This document shows positions 11,030 to 22,486 of a stretch of DNA of 64,000 bases, one piece after another. Every line of letters begins with the position of its first letter. Within the stretch, counting starts at the first letter, position 1. A program made the position numbers and the translations under genes. The notes beneath the pieces were generated by a model. It saw only the letters and a list, made by a program, of their open reading frames with translations, was not told the origin of the DNA and ran no database searches. Source of the DNA: Stereum hirsutum FP-91666 SS1 (Eukaryota > Basidiomycota > Agaricomycetes > Russulales > Stereaceae); the NCBI RefSeq assembly GCF_000264905.1, contig NW_006763141.1, positions 614,600 through 678,599 on the forward strand, in the 5' to 3' direction.

Positions 11030-11425
11030 ATGATAATGTCCACCACCAGCACATCATCCGATACTCTTCCCTCGAATGTTCCGAAGCTTGAGCCTAATGG
11101 CATCATCTGGGCTATCTTCTTCGAGCGTTTCCGCACCGCCGTTAACGCAAAGAACAAGTGGGCTCACTTCGACGGTTCGTCTCCTCGTCCCTCGACTGCT
11201 AACCCGGCTACCCAAGCAGAACTCGCTGCCGTGAAAACATGGGACGAAGCGGAAAGAGTTGCGCTCTACCTCCTATCTCAGCATCTTCCGGACTCGGTTC
11301 TGGTTTGTGTCATGCATCTCACGACCTGCGAAGAGCGCTGGAAGGCCGTTGTTGAGGAGATGACGCGTAATGGCACCTATACTCGCACGGAGCTTCGTAT
11401 ATCTTTCTTGGAACAGTCTCCCTAG
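11030..11425 (+). pseudogene. Copia-type retrotransposon gag relic
   Basis: The 131-residue frame reads as the N-terminal gag region of a Ty1/copia element: a short Ser/Thr-rich lead, then a block with NGIIWAIFFERF, a charged linker, and alternating helices around TWDEAERVALYLLSQHLPDSV and TCEERWKAVVEEM. Full-length copia polyproteins exceed 1,000 residues; here the frame stops at 11423-11425. Short gag-like pieces continue in other frames to about 11500 (for example LEKIIEYVRELQSKK), then similarity is lost. No protease, integrase or reverse transcriptase follows. The element is a dead remnant. LTR-like repeats lie immediately upstream. Confidence 0.7.
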
Positions 11426-13427
11426 CCACTGGAGAAGATCATCGAATATGTCCGCGAGCTTCAGTCCAAGAAGGAGGACCTTCTCACTGATGTGTGGTTT
11501 TGAAGACAACGGTATCCCATACAGTGGTCCCATGTACGAGCCTCCGAAACGCTTTCCCTTTCGCTTGACGGTCAGAGCCGATGGGAATGACGCGTGACCT
11601 AATATAATCTTGACCATATCTTTTGTCTTCTTCATTCTCAGCCGTGCTCAGCGAGAATTGCGTTTCAATGAGTATTTGAGGTCTCTATAACCATTTCCTA
11701 GTTACAATATATTGTTGCAACATGCCACCGATCAACGTCAACTTTGCACTCAGCGACTTCTCTCAGTCGGAAAGTTTTTTGTGCCACTTGACCAATTAGT
11801 GTAGCAACTCGCAACTCGGAGCAACTTGAAAGGCCATCGACATACGAAGTCCTACAGAGTCTTCTCCTCTTCCCTAATATTTCGCGTTTTCGGTGAGATT
11901 TGTTACGCTCAACAGGCGAAGATCGTGCCCTAATATTTTGGAGGAACCGTGACTTCGTCCTTAGCTACCGTAGGGCAGAGTAGGAGAGAACTTCAAATCG
12001 ATAGGAGCTTCGTGCAACTCTTATTATTATCGAATTGACGACTTCTTAGCCATCATGCTCATCTCCAATGGCACGCCGTGTCAGTCTACAACTCAGATAA
12101 TCCACCAACTACCGCGCTCCAAAAACAGTACCATGAGACTAATATGACGGGCAGCTTCTACCTCAGCTTGATACCACGCCACTCTTGTATCACCTGCCCT
12201 CAAGAAGGTCCGCAACGAACAATCCCACACGCCACCGTGAGCGAGTCCCCGCCCCACCCGACTTCCCGTCGTGAAATAGCGCAGCGTAGTGCCACAACGC
12301 AAGCGGAACTCGCACAACGTACCAGTGAGGTTGTACGTATGTCAATCGCTCCTTCGCCACACGAGCCTCCACGACCGTGCACGAAACCCGTAACGGAGGG
12401 ATTAGGGCGCGCGGGGAAGGGCGCACGAGACGCAGTCACGAAGCCAAGGTAGGGATGATAGTGTACCCGTGCGCCCACAGCCTCACAGCCTGACTCGAAG
12501 ACTCGGACTCAGCAAACAAGCGATGTAGTGACAAGGTATGCGCGGGCGTATGCACAGTCACGGTGGAAAGAGAGTTGAAAATCGAGGCTCAGGACCTGCA
12601 TATATACAGAGATTACCCCGGACAAGATGAGAGACGAAGGTGAGGGCGTTCAGGTCGAGAGACAGTCGGATCTCACGGAGAGGCCTAGAAATAGTACCCG
12701 ACGGAAAGACGAATCGCTCTAGGTATGACACGAGCATGAACATGGAACATGAATGCAAAATAAGTCACAAACTGAACATAATACTCATGACGATGAGGCT
12801 GCTGCAACTGCCATGGAATCTTCTCCACCCTCGCTCTCGAAATCGCTCTTGAATCTACCTAGAATGCTCTGGGTAAAGGGAGAAGAACGATCATCCCGTC
12901 AGTTTCGGGAATAAAAACATAAGACAAGCGAGACGAGAGAGAAAGAAAAACGGGGTAAAAGCGAGAATAGATTGGGGTATGGGAATGAAGAGCTAGCATG
13001 AGAGCGGGATTGTGCGGGGCGTGGGAGTCAACCTTAAAACCCTGTAATATACCGAGTATACTGTGGGAAGGACAGGGTTCCGGCTCCAAGGAAGAGGATG
13101 AAAGCGAGTGACCAGGGAAAGGAGAGAGAAATGACAGTGGTATCATGAAGAGGAGAGGGAAAGCGGCAGGAGCATGAGGTACGGAGGCTGATGAGCGAAC
13201 AAGGACGGGCAAAAAGGGCGCAAAGGTGGAGTGGAAAGTCCGTACGAGCGCGGGATAGGTACCAGTCCGTCGATTAGGAGGGCTGGGTCGTCACAGACAA
13301 ATGGTGGCGAAGGAGTGGTATATTCAGGTAGAGAAGATACACGTCTCGCCCGAACGAAATAACATAGTACTGTAGAAATAGAGAAACAAAAAGGAAGAAA
13401 GTCCAAGTGGCACGAACCTGCGAACTA
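11426..13427. other. Intergenic; transposon debris then nothing recognised
   Basis: 11426-11600 holds decayed continuation of the gag relic. From 11600 to 13427 open frames are short and on both strands, without splice-joined coding sense I could support. The last several hundred bases, just after the stop of the membrane-protein gene, are probably its 3' UTR. Confidence 0.45.
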
Positions 13428-15468
13428 TCACCGACGAAGAATGATGTTGCCGTTGATATCGTATTCCTCCTCGTCCCCGGCAGTCTCAAGGATGTTCACA
13501 TTATCGAGCGGATCCGGTTGATTAGGACGAGGAGCAAGCGAGCCCTCTGTCGTGCGGAAACTAGGCGGCCGTGACCGTGGTAGGGGTGTGAGCGGTGGTG
13601 GCAGAATTTGCATCTCGCCAGTCTCCTGCTCATCTTGCCTCGGCAAAGCACCCTCCTCCGTTTCTTGCTGCCCCAACTCCTCTGTCGAGGTCAGACTTCG
13701 GACTATATTTCTCCGAACGATATTCTGCATGCACGGGATAGCAGTGTAAGCTCTAGTCACATGTCGGTGAACAAGAACTATGCTTGAAACGTACCGCCAG
13801 CAAAGGAGGCTCTGGTGAAGCAATCGCCACAACAAATGACGGAGGTACGTCCTCGTATGGCTCATCTCCGTCCAGGTGTGGCGATATGTCATCATAGGAA
13901 AGTGGTGTCGTCTCCGACGGAGAAAACGGTCGTGGTTCAGCTGCTGCATAGGGAGGTGGAGGAGCGGGTACCGTCCCGGGGAAATATCTCGGCACGAAAC
14001 CACTGGGTCCTTGCATCTGCGGGCCCTCGTCGGGTAATGCGTTACCTCCACTGCCGCTATGGTACGACTCGGCATCAGATGAAGCATAACTTGCACGAGC
14101 GCGCCGTTGTCGATCACGCTTTGCGGCTCGTTGTCGGCGGCGGATGAGACTCGCGGCGAGGCAGATAGCGATGACGCAAAGGACGCCGACAGAACCACCA
14201 ACGGCACCACCGAAAGTGGCGACGTTCTTTGGTTTGGAGGAGGCGCTGGGGAGATAGAAAGACGATTGGTTGGTGATAGAAGACGCATGAAATTAAGACG
14301 AAGCGATGGTTGGAGTTCGATGACGAATGAATAGAGAATAGAGTCAGACGAGAGAATACAACACCGAAGAAAGTGCGTTGAAAGAACTTACGCTCTGGCT
14401 TCGGTAGGTTCAGAAGGGCTTGGCGTTGGCTGAGTCGCCGTAGAAGGTGCGCCGATGGAAGAACCTGCGTCGTTCCCATCCGATTGGGTGACCACGAAGT
14501 AGTCGAAGAGCATGACCGAATCTGGACCAATATCCACTCGCAACGTGTGTGGTGATTGCGATAGACCAGTCATCGAGAAGACGGTAGAGTTTGGCATCAT
14601 CTGGCCAGATTGTGACGCCGTGCCGTCGTGGAAGAAGTTGCCTGAAGGCTGATCATCGAGAGTATAGGTAAGATTTGTGAGAGTCGGAGTGCTGTTGCTG
14701 TTGGGAGGGAGGCCTAATGGGAGAAGACAATAGAGATAAATAGCGGATCCTGTGTATTGAAACATGTCAGTACGTCAAGTCTCGCAGTGAATAAAAATAA
14801 TTTATTAACCGGTAAAGTTGAGTTCAACGAAGACGGGCAAGTCAATAAATTGGGGATCGTCGGCGTCGAATTTTTGCACGTCGAAAGGGCTAGATATAGA
14901 GCTGGGGTCCTCGAGATATTCAACTTCGCCCCTTGTGTTTACGTCCTCCACTCGAGTGAATATAGAGACAACTCGCGCAGTTTCCTCTCTTCTCGATTTC
15001 CCTCCCTTACCCTTTCCCTTACCACTATCACTATCGCCGTCATCGCCGTCATCACCGTCGTCGTCGTCATCATCGTCGCTCGATGGAGGGGGAGGTGGTG
15101 GTGGTGGTGGTGGTGGTGGTGTATCATCGCTATCAGTGACGGGTATGATGTGGAGACCGTGGTGCCAAGTGCTCTGGAATGCCGAGCTCGAGTTCAAAGG
15201 CGTGAGACAGTATGAACAAGCCGTCGAGTTTGTGCTGGCCCACCACATCGCTGGAGGTTGGTAATTTATCGAGAAATCTGAATCATCGACAGTAACGTTG
15301 ACCTGTCCCGCCATTGTCACCGGAGAGAGAGTCGACCACAAGAAAGTGAAGAGAACAAGAAATGCATTGCGTGAAGAGGATTGCCTGCGAGTGTTCACAC
15401 GTCTGTCAGCAAACAGGAACGGCTGATTTATCGAATACTTATAGAGGTGCGTCCTGAGCATACCTCAT
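13428..15468 (-). CDS. Secreted-then-anchored single-pass membrane protein, five exons
   Basis: Minus-strand exons 15468-15464, 15384-14810, 14749-14392, 14245-13795 and 13724-13428 join exactly for 561 residues. The tiny first exon (ATGAG) is supported by a GTATGC donor, a GCTGAC branch site and a CGCAG acceptor, and it creates a clean signal peptide (MRQSSSRNAFLVLFTFLWS). The ectodomain begins with the common agaricomycete VTVDDSD motif. It contains a run of 12 prolines followed by Ser-Ser-Asp7 and Gly/Lys repeats (residues about 80-125), then an NFTGSAIYLY strand-rich domain with N-glycosylation sequons. A transmembrane helix (GGAVGGSVGVLCVIAICLAA) leads into an Arg/Lys-rich stop-transfer and a proline-rich cytoplasmic tail. 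The family is widespread in mushrooms but has no assigned function; a cell-surface sensor or wall-linked role is an inference. Confidence 0.8.
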
Positions 15469-16559
15469 CGTCAGGAGCAGAGAAATGCAGCAGCGAAAGA
15501 GCGACGATCGCTTGTGGAGGACGACAGACGGTCTGGTAAGAAAGCCAGCGGGGAGAAGCAGGAGGAGACGGTGGGAGAAGAGGAAACGATGTGGAATGGT
15601 GGGGCAGGAACTTTAAAAGACCCATGCTGGACACGGCCGACGAAAGGAGGACGGAGAATGCCCACGCACAAGTTCGTGGTTCCGGTCAAGGCTATTTACG
15701 ATCTCGCAAAAGTCTCGGTGAGAGCGCTTGCCAGTCATACCCTTTCCTCGGCTAAAGTGGGAGCAAGAAAGGCCGGGCATCTGATTGGTCGAGATTTGCT
15801 GCAATAAAACAGAGGTTAGAGATGGACCGTTGATTTAACATAGGAAAGACGATGCATCGGCGGGGAGGGCGTGTGTTGGGAAAGTCCCAAGCCTACAGAA
15901 AGAAGTACCGCTCAAAATGTTGGCAGTCATGATTGCTTATTTTCGTGGTCAAGCGAAGAATTGATTGTATTGAGTTTTACACGAGAAATATGTCGAGCAT
16001 CCCGTATTGTCAGGAGCAAGAAGAGACCATGCCTCGTGATAGTGTTCGCGGCGGTGATGGTGGTCAAGAGGAAGGTGTGTTTGGTGCCACAATGCAAGTT
16101 TACGTCAATTGTGCCACACAGCTCAAAGACGGCCGCTCCGTTGGTCAACATCTTATTCATCGACCGCCATCTCCCTCTTGCATTATTGACTGCGATAACC
16201 TTGCTTATTTTGTTGGTGTACACAGTTGTAGTGGACGCTTCCTTGGCGTTGAGAATATCACTGGAGGTCTCCTAAATTCCACATCAATAGTGGGGCCTGT
16301 GGGGAACTTCGAGCGACCCGTTTTACCGTTCACTCATCCTTTCTATTGGACGACAACATTCGTTCCTGTGAAGGAGGCTCATAGGTATGGTGCCCAAATA
16401 CTCCTACCCGAATTACTTTCAACTATTTATCGCTTGACACGGCTGCAATCCAACTCTTACTCCCAGGCGTCAATCCACTGGGCGCACGCATCTGTGCCAC
16501 TCTCCCTACCGGACCTTATACATTGGTTCCGTGTTCTAACATCGCGCACCACGACCCCG
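15469..16559. other. Intergenic between the membrane-protein gene and VPS36
   Basis: This is the shared upstream region of two divergent genes. Open frames on both strands (for example 15871-16275 plus and 15927-16223 minus) overlap each other and show no splice-linked partners. I see no supported gene. Confidence 0.45.
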
Positions 16560-19079
16560 ATGAGTATTCAAAGGTATACAAGGCCTGTCGACGGTACTAT
16601 ACCTGTTCCCGCTTTGCTCTACGATGATGAGGACGGTCTTGCTAGTCAAGACGGTGTAGGCATCTATGACGGGTAAGTGCATCTCAATATATCTTCTTCC
16701 TATCCCTTTGCCTTCACTCTTCTCGAGTCTGGCCTCTGTGCTGGTGTACTTGATTCTTCCCAGCGGAAGTCCCTGATGCCACTATGTCGGCATCATTCTT
16801 TGCCTTATGTCCAAATCCCCCAAAGCGCCCCGTGCTGTCCTGAATGTTACGGCTTGATGCTGCAGGCACGGGACGTCGTGCAGTATCCCTCTTTCGTCAC
16901 GGATACCGTCTATTTCTTGTCTATCATAAAGTTGGGCGCTGCACATCTTTCGCTTTTACCAGAAAAAAGCATCGCAGGCATCAGCGCATCAATGTTCCTG
17001 GCCTCCTCACTAGAACTTTACAAATTCCATTTGTGTCTCTTTCCTTGTCTCTCGGTGTACCTTTTCCGTCATCCTCAATAATGACTTCTTAGCACCCAGA
17101 AATCTCCGAATCACCAGAACGGCACAGTATACGTTACAAGCCATCGCATATTCTACATCGATGCCCTGAAACCTCACTCCCGGTCTTTTGCCTTTGATCT
17201 CTCCCTGGTGTCTCGAACCGAATACTATGCAGGGCTCTTTACCTCTTCGTCGAAGGTCACACTCCACATCAGCCCTCCGGACGCTTCTAGAACAGACCCC
17301 ATCATCGACTCCGGTTTTGCAGGAGACAGCTGGATCTGTGAAGTCTGCAATTTTCGCAATCCTCCTGGCCAGAGCCCAACCACGGCCAAATGTACACTCT
17401 GTGGTGTTCCTCGCGCTAAATCATCAAGCTCTTTCTCCGCCTCCGTCTCCGCATCCTCTCCAATTCCGTCCAATACAACGTCAGGGGGCGTTTCTGCGGC
17501 AGCAAGCCCACGTCCTTTTTCTGTCGCCGCCACTCTCCTCCATTCTGCTTCTGTCCCCGTCTCTCCCACACCCACACCTGCGCCAGTGTCTGCGCCCGCG
17601 ACCAGCGAGATCGCCTGCCCAGCCTGCACTTTCCTCAATCACCCGTCTTTGCGAGAATGCGAGATCTGTGGCACCGCACTGCCGAAAACAGTGTTGGTGC
17701 CTGGTTCCAGTCTCTTCCTGAAGTCCGCCCCTGTGTCGAGACCTGTATCTCCAGCAGGGCAGTTGCAGGAGGGTGAAGATAGTAAGATGTTAAAGTTGAG
17801 CTTTAGGAAAGGAGGAGACAAGGTTCTATACGCGGTCCTGAAGCGCAGTCTGCTGGGGAAAGCGTGGGAGGTTTGTGCTGATCACTTCGCTTGAATAATA
17901 ATATAAATCGTTAAGATCCTTTGGCTCGTTTTCAGACGAAAGACGCTGGCGCGGCATCGACGAGTACGAATGGGGCAGAACGCTCGGGAATCCGTACGTG
18001 GATCATTTCCTCTGATGCTAGCAGAGATCCTGACTCGTCGTTTCGGGGAATTTCTCAGATGGTCTACTCCGTACGGTCGAGACATCCGCCAAGGCTCGCC
18101 AGACCGACATGGACGACGCACTGCAGGATTTAGAAGCGTTGATGATCAAGGCCCGCGACATGGTCAAATTGGCCGGCGACCTTAACGAGAGACTGACAGC
18201 CACATCATCACTCGCCTCGAACCCATATTCTTCATCTGCACTATCCTCCACGTCTACGACGGATGGGATCTCACCTGAGCAAACGACCTCCTTCTCCTCG
18301 TCGGCAACGCTAATACCGTCCACGGAGCCAGAAGAGGCTACATTCATTCGCTCTTCACTCGCTCAGCTAGGCTTGCAAATGCAGAATACACCAGTCACGC
18401 TCGACATGATTCGCGATGAAAAGAGATGGCACGAGGAATTGGCGAGGGAGCTCTCTGGCGTTTTGCAAGGTACCGGAGGTAAAGGTGGCGCGACGGGTAT
18501 CATGGGCGAGAGAGGAATCATCGGTCTCGACGAAGTATGGGGAAGCTGGAATCGTGCTCGCGGTATCGGTACGGCAAATTTTATCCATCTCCATACCTAT
18601 GATCGTTCAGCGCTGACTCTTCTTGAATCTTATCGTACCGGTACTTCGTTGTTTGGAAATATTACGCTACATACATAGCTCTCGTGCCACCGTCGACTTT
18701 TCTCCAGGTCATTCCTCACCTTCCTCAACATACAACCCCATCCATCCACATGCGGACCTTCCACTCCACCGGTCTCAGCGTCCTCCACACCCCAACCTAC
18801 TCGCCCTCCATATTCATCGAGCGTCTGTCCTCCATGATCACGGAGAAAGGACCACGCACGTCCCTGGAGGTCGCCTGGGCTGAGAATGTACCTGTAGGTT
18901 TGGTGACGGAGATGATTGGCGAAGCAGAGCTTGATGGGAAATTCTGTAGAGACGAAGTGCAAGGGAAAATTGGCGTCTCCCCTACCGCAGCTGGTGGTGG
19001 GACAGGTGGCGGTGGCGGTGGGGAGTTGAGGTGGTGGTTGAACGTGTTCTCGGGATATGTGTGGGATGGTCAGGAATGA
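16560..19079 (+). CDS. vps36: Vacuolar sorting protein 36, ESCRT-II subunit
   Basis: Exons 16560-16672, 17093-17870, 17936-17993, 18059-18568 and 18679-19079 join in phase for 619 residues. The N-terminus (RYTRPVDGTIPVPALLYDDE, then the exon-2 segment with NGTVYVTSHRIFYIDA) is the GLUE domain, which binds phosphoinositide and ubiquitin. Two NZF zinc fingers are inserted in it as in yeast Vps36: CEVC...CTLC at residues about 117-147 and CPAC...CEIC at about 210-233. The C-terminal half (from about residue 297) is the EAP45 winged-helix region that contacts Vps22 and Vps25. It acts at endosomes in sorting ubiquitinated membrane cargo into multivesicular bodies. The first intron is 420 nt, far longer than the other four-exon junctions here (65-110 nt), and interrupts the GLUE domain. 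The start matches the family N-terminus. Confidence 0.92.
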
Positions 19080-19366
19080 GAGCCTCCCGGCTTGTCCTGT
19101 GTGCTCTAATGCTACAATAAACGGGCGTAGGAGTCGGACCAATTGGTCCGTTTGCTCTAAGCCTTAGAAGTCGGGGTCAGGGCGAATGTACGAGATGGAA
19201 GAAGGGCTTTAGAAAAGAACGATGATGGTGGGGGTCTAGGATCTGCCGAGGAATTGTTGTAGGATCAATAGAGAAGCGATTGTGAGTTCACATGTTATAT
19301 TTTGAACATGATTATTACTGTTAGATGCATATGGTAAGAAATCCAGGACGTCGGACTCTGGCGTAA

Positions 19367-19827
19367 TTACAGTGCATGATATTGTTCTTTGCGCTCAGAG
19401 GCAAATCCCATTGGATTGTGCCGGAGCAGAATGTAAGCCGTGTTAACACTAACGAAACCTAGGCACACATGATTAAAGGGCCGTTGGCAGATTCCGCTCA
19501 TGCGTATGCAATGAATCAGGGCCATCGTTTGGCCGTCGTCGTGGCACAAGAGAAGCTGAGATATGTTTTGTGAGGATATTAACTGTGCTTATTTCGACCA
19601 CAAAGGCCAGGTCACGGACATTGGGCGCATCTGCTGGGTTGTATGTCCAAATCAGAAAGAGTGAGAAGATTTGGTGACAACCGTCAGTCTCGCGTGCAGA
19701 GCGGAACAGACGAACGAAGAGTTCGGGCATAACAATGCTTTCAAACTGGAACTCACCATGGTGCCACACCCACGCCGTCACATACCACAGCCATGATGAT
19801 GTTCTGATACTGATCCATCGAGCTCAT
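19367..19827 (-). CDS. Small unrecognised protein next to the deaminase gene
   Basis: Minus-strand exons 19827-19786, 19745-19584 and 19555-19367 all join in phase 0 and give 130 residues. The introns are 40 nt (GTATGT...TTCCAG) and 28 nt (GTTAAT...CTCAG); the second is unusually short, so its boundaries are less sure. The joined product reads smoothly, with strongly coding-like segments such as PELFVRLFRSARETDGC, IWTYNPADAPNVRDLAFVVE and a C-terminal RHNPMGFASERKEQY. I do not recognise the family with certainty. It lies 436 bp downstream of the deaminase gene on the same strand, so it could be a separate small gene or the remnant of a longer protein with further 5' exons. Confidence 0.4.
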
Positions 19828-21675
19828 ATCATCGCAGCACGCATTTTGCAGCTACATACATGTGGACATATGTGCACCCACAAACGTCAAAAAGACGTCT
19901 TCATCAGCAACGATTCGTATTCGTATTGGAGCTTTCATCTCATAGAACCCTTTAGTGCACGCATCACAGGCAAGTAAACCGGGAGTGGACTGAACCGTCA
20001 GTCTGATCAAGACCGTCTTTAATGGGATCCGGGTCGTACGAGTCCACAGAGCCTTGCCAAAAAAGAATCAACAATGAGAACAATGATCGGTCGGTGTCGA
20101 ACGACGAGATCAAAGCACTACAATACAGGACCCTCAGGCTCATGCACGACACCATCCATTGCAGCCCTACTCACAAACAAAAGTGACCATCAATCAGGGA
20201 AAGAACAATGAGAAGAAGAAAAGGTGTTGCGCTAATTGCAATTTTCAGACACCAGACTGCTCCTACGCATTCATGACTTCCTCCATTATTAGGTTGGCGA
20301 GGGTCACTGCAAAACATATCAAAGATTGACACAGCGACGAAAGCATACGAGACAACATACATTCGTCATCCTTTATCTCCGGTTCAACATAGTTGTCATC
20401 GGAGGCCACCGACCTCTGAAATCTCTGCCGAGCCTTCTTTGCAGACTGCAGGGCCTCCAGGCCGTTGGAGATCTTTTGAAGGATTGATGCCCTCATCCTC
20501 CCCTGCATCTCAATGTTCTTCTCAGAGAACTTAGGGCACACCCATGGGGCGATGAGTTGACTGTTGGAGCCGCGAGTGTTGATCTTCAACTTCGTCACTG
20601 ACCTGTACGCCGCAAAACACTCGCCACACAGAGCGCATGACAGTTTCGAGACACCGAAGTACGCGTAGAGGCCGGCCTGTCCGTGGAGGCTCGCAAGGAG
20701 CGTACACTCACAGTGAGAGTATACAGACTCATACTTGGGCTGTATCTGCGTAGGATGCACATCTAATCCGATAGTGAGGACTCCAGACTCACTACAAGGA
20801 AAAGTAAGGAAGAGAGTGAAGTCCGCGTACCCTGTCTCGGCAACCGAAGGTTGTTTGGAAGGTCGAGGAAGACCTGTTCCAAGACGACATCACCGATCGA
20901 CTTCCCCGTGCTATTCTTCTCCTCATCTTTCTTCCACCCGGACTCCTGTGCAGCTTGCCGAATCGTATCCTGTGTGATGTTGACAGAGATGGAGACGGGC
21001 GGTTGGGGATCGACGGCAACGACCTCGACCTTTGAGTCGATAAGCGATGCGAGAGAAGTCGACATGGCGAGTCGAGACACGGAGGTGAAGTTACGGTGCG
21101 GAGTGATAAGTTTATTGATCCAACGCGCCAAGTCGTAGCTGGGACCTACCAAAGACAAATGAGCATTGCGGTATCGGGTGACCATATCGGTGAAATCCTT
21201 ACGGCTAAGGTAAAGCGTGCACAGGTTCAACACGTCGACGACACCTTCGTCGTATAATGTCTTCAGAAGGTGCATCGCTACCCGCACAGGTACCGTGACC
21301 CTTTGTGTCGGCGTCACGACCTTCCGGAGAACCTTCATCAAGTTCAACGCCTCCGCAAGTTTGGTGAGCTTTTCGCGCGTATCTGAGTTTCGCAAATCCT
21401 CGAGGAGACGCTGACGAACTGCGAGGGTGTGATCATCGGGCGGGTTGCTGCGGTCCGCCTCGGCGTGTACGTTGCCGTCCTCGTAGACGACGTCTCGAAG
21501 GAGCTTGTTGAAGTCGTCGTCTCGCTTGTGGAAGCGTTGCCTGAGTTTAGGCCACGCATACTTGATCATCCGCTCCTCCAGATCATCGAGCTTTTCGGAA
21601 AGAACGGGGTCCTCAACGTATGGAGGAGAGTCCGGTATGCGGGGTGTAAGCGAACGGATCTCCTTGATGCGACAC

Positions 21676-22312
21676 AGGACCCCCGAAAACTCCCTATGAG
21701 GTCTGATTTTTGCGCGGGGACGAAGGCGGCGCGTCAGCGCCGCGGTCCGAAATTTTCGCGGGGACGGGGACGGGAAATTCTGGCCAGATGTATGATTTTT
21801 TCGCGGGGACGAGAGTGGTTTCAGCCGAGGTCTGTTCCCGTCGCGGGGACGAAGGCGACCCCAAGCTCGATCTTGACCTCACCCTAACCTCAACATAACC
21901 TAACCTCACCATAAACTGACCTAGTCCGGACCTAAATTTTTTGCAACCTAGCTTTTCCTGCAGCCGAAAACTGCTCGTTCGAACCGGTATGGCTCGGAAT
22001 CAGCGATACGAGACTGTGACAGACTTGATTAGGCTAGGTTAGGGTAAGTTGAGGTTAAGTTGAGGTTAGGTGAGGTTAAGTTGAGGTTAAGTTGAAGATT
22101 TTCAAGCTCACCTAATGAAACCAGCGGTGCTCGAATAAATTCACTATTTATGAGGATTTTTCGATGTATATTCCAAGACGCGGGGCCCAAAACGACCTGG
22201 GACACAGGTATGTTCCGAGCGCGGGGACGAGGGCAGCTCACAGAGCCGGCGACTACGCGGGGCCCAAGATCAGAGGGCGGAACAGACCTCTGAGGGGGTT
22301 TTCGGGGGTCCT
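21676..22312. mobile_element. Non-autonomous DNA transposon (MITE-like), 637 bp
   Basis: The ends form 30-bp terminal inverted repeats (21676-21705 and 22283-22312) starting AGGACCCCCGAAAAC and matching at 27 of 30 positions. They are flanked by a perfect 8-bp target site duplication TGCGACAC (21668-21675 and 22313-22320). The interior has five direct copies of GCGGGGACG(A), two of CGCGGGGCCCAA and a block of GGTTAAGTTGA-type tandem repeats (22025-22100). There is no transposase. Eight-base duplications fit hAT, P or KDZ (Kyakuja-Dileera-Zisupton) superfamilies; the termini alone do not decide. It lies inside a deaminase coding region. Confidence 0.85.
22025..22100 (+). repeat. Tandem GGTTAAGTTGA-type repeats inside the transposon
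   Basis: Several imperfect copies of a 10-12 base unit (variants of TAAGTTGAGGT) run head to tail. A related, inverted CTCACC/AACCTAACC-type block is at about 21876-21925, so the two blocks could pair as a stem within the element. Confidence 0.6.
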
Positions 22313-22486
22313 TGCGACACACGATGTCCTCCAGGTGGTCGATGACGTTCTGTGGAACGGGGCGGTTTTCGGCGACGTGAAGTGTCACAAGTTCTTGGGT
22401 GATTGTGACACCTACGGCAACCACCTGGCCCCTCGCCTTGCAGACGGCGAGTCCCGCGAGGGCGTCCAAAAGCCAAACACCAATAG

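Larger units (their letters stand above)
20263..22486 (-). pseudogene. OTT_1508-like deaminase gene split by a DNA transposon
   Basis: The 3' part is continuous: a coding block from about 21667 down to 20831, an intron, exon 20762-20361, a 54-nt intron and a last exon 20306-20263. It carries the deaminase zinc motifs HCECTLL (His and Glu) and, after a short loop, GVSKLSCALCGECF (CxxC), the pattern of OTT_1508-like nucleic-acid/nucleotide deaminases common in agaricomycetes and related to bacterial toxin deaminases. The 5' part (22486-22321) reads WLLDALAGLAVCK and onward to HLEDIV, the usual N-terminal block of these proteins. A 637-bp element sits between them; on the coding strand it adds a frame that stops at 22029. 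The two halves are in the same frame on either side of the element. Upstream exons are not resolved. No restored sequence is given. Confidence 0.65.

Noticed and set aside
15933..16676. 247-codon plus-strand frame upstream of VPS36
   Set aside because: Only its last 38 codons are the true VPS36 first exon; the rest lacks family similarity, and the family start is at 16560.
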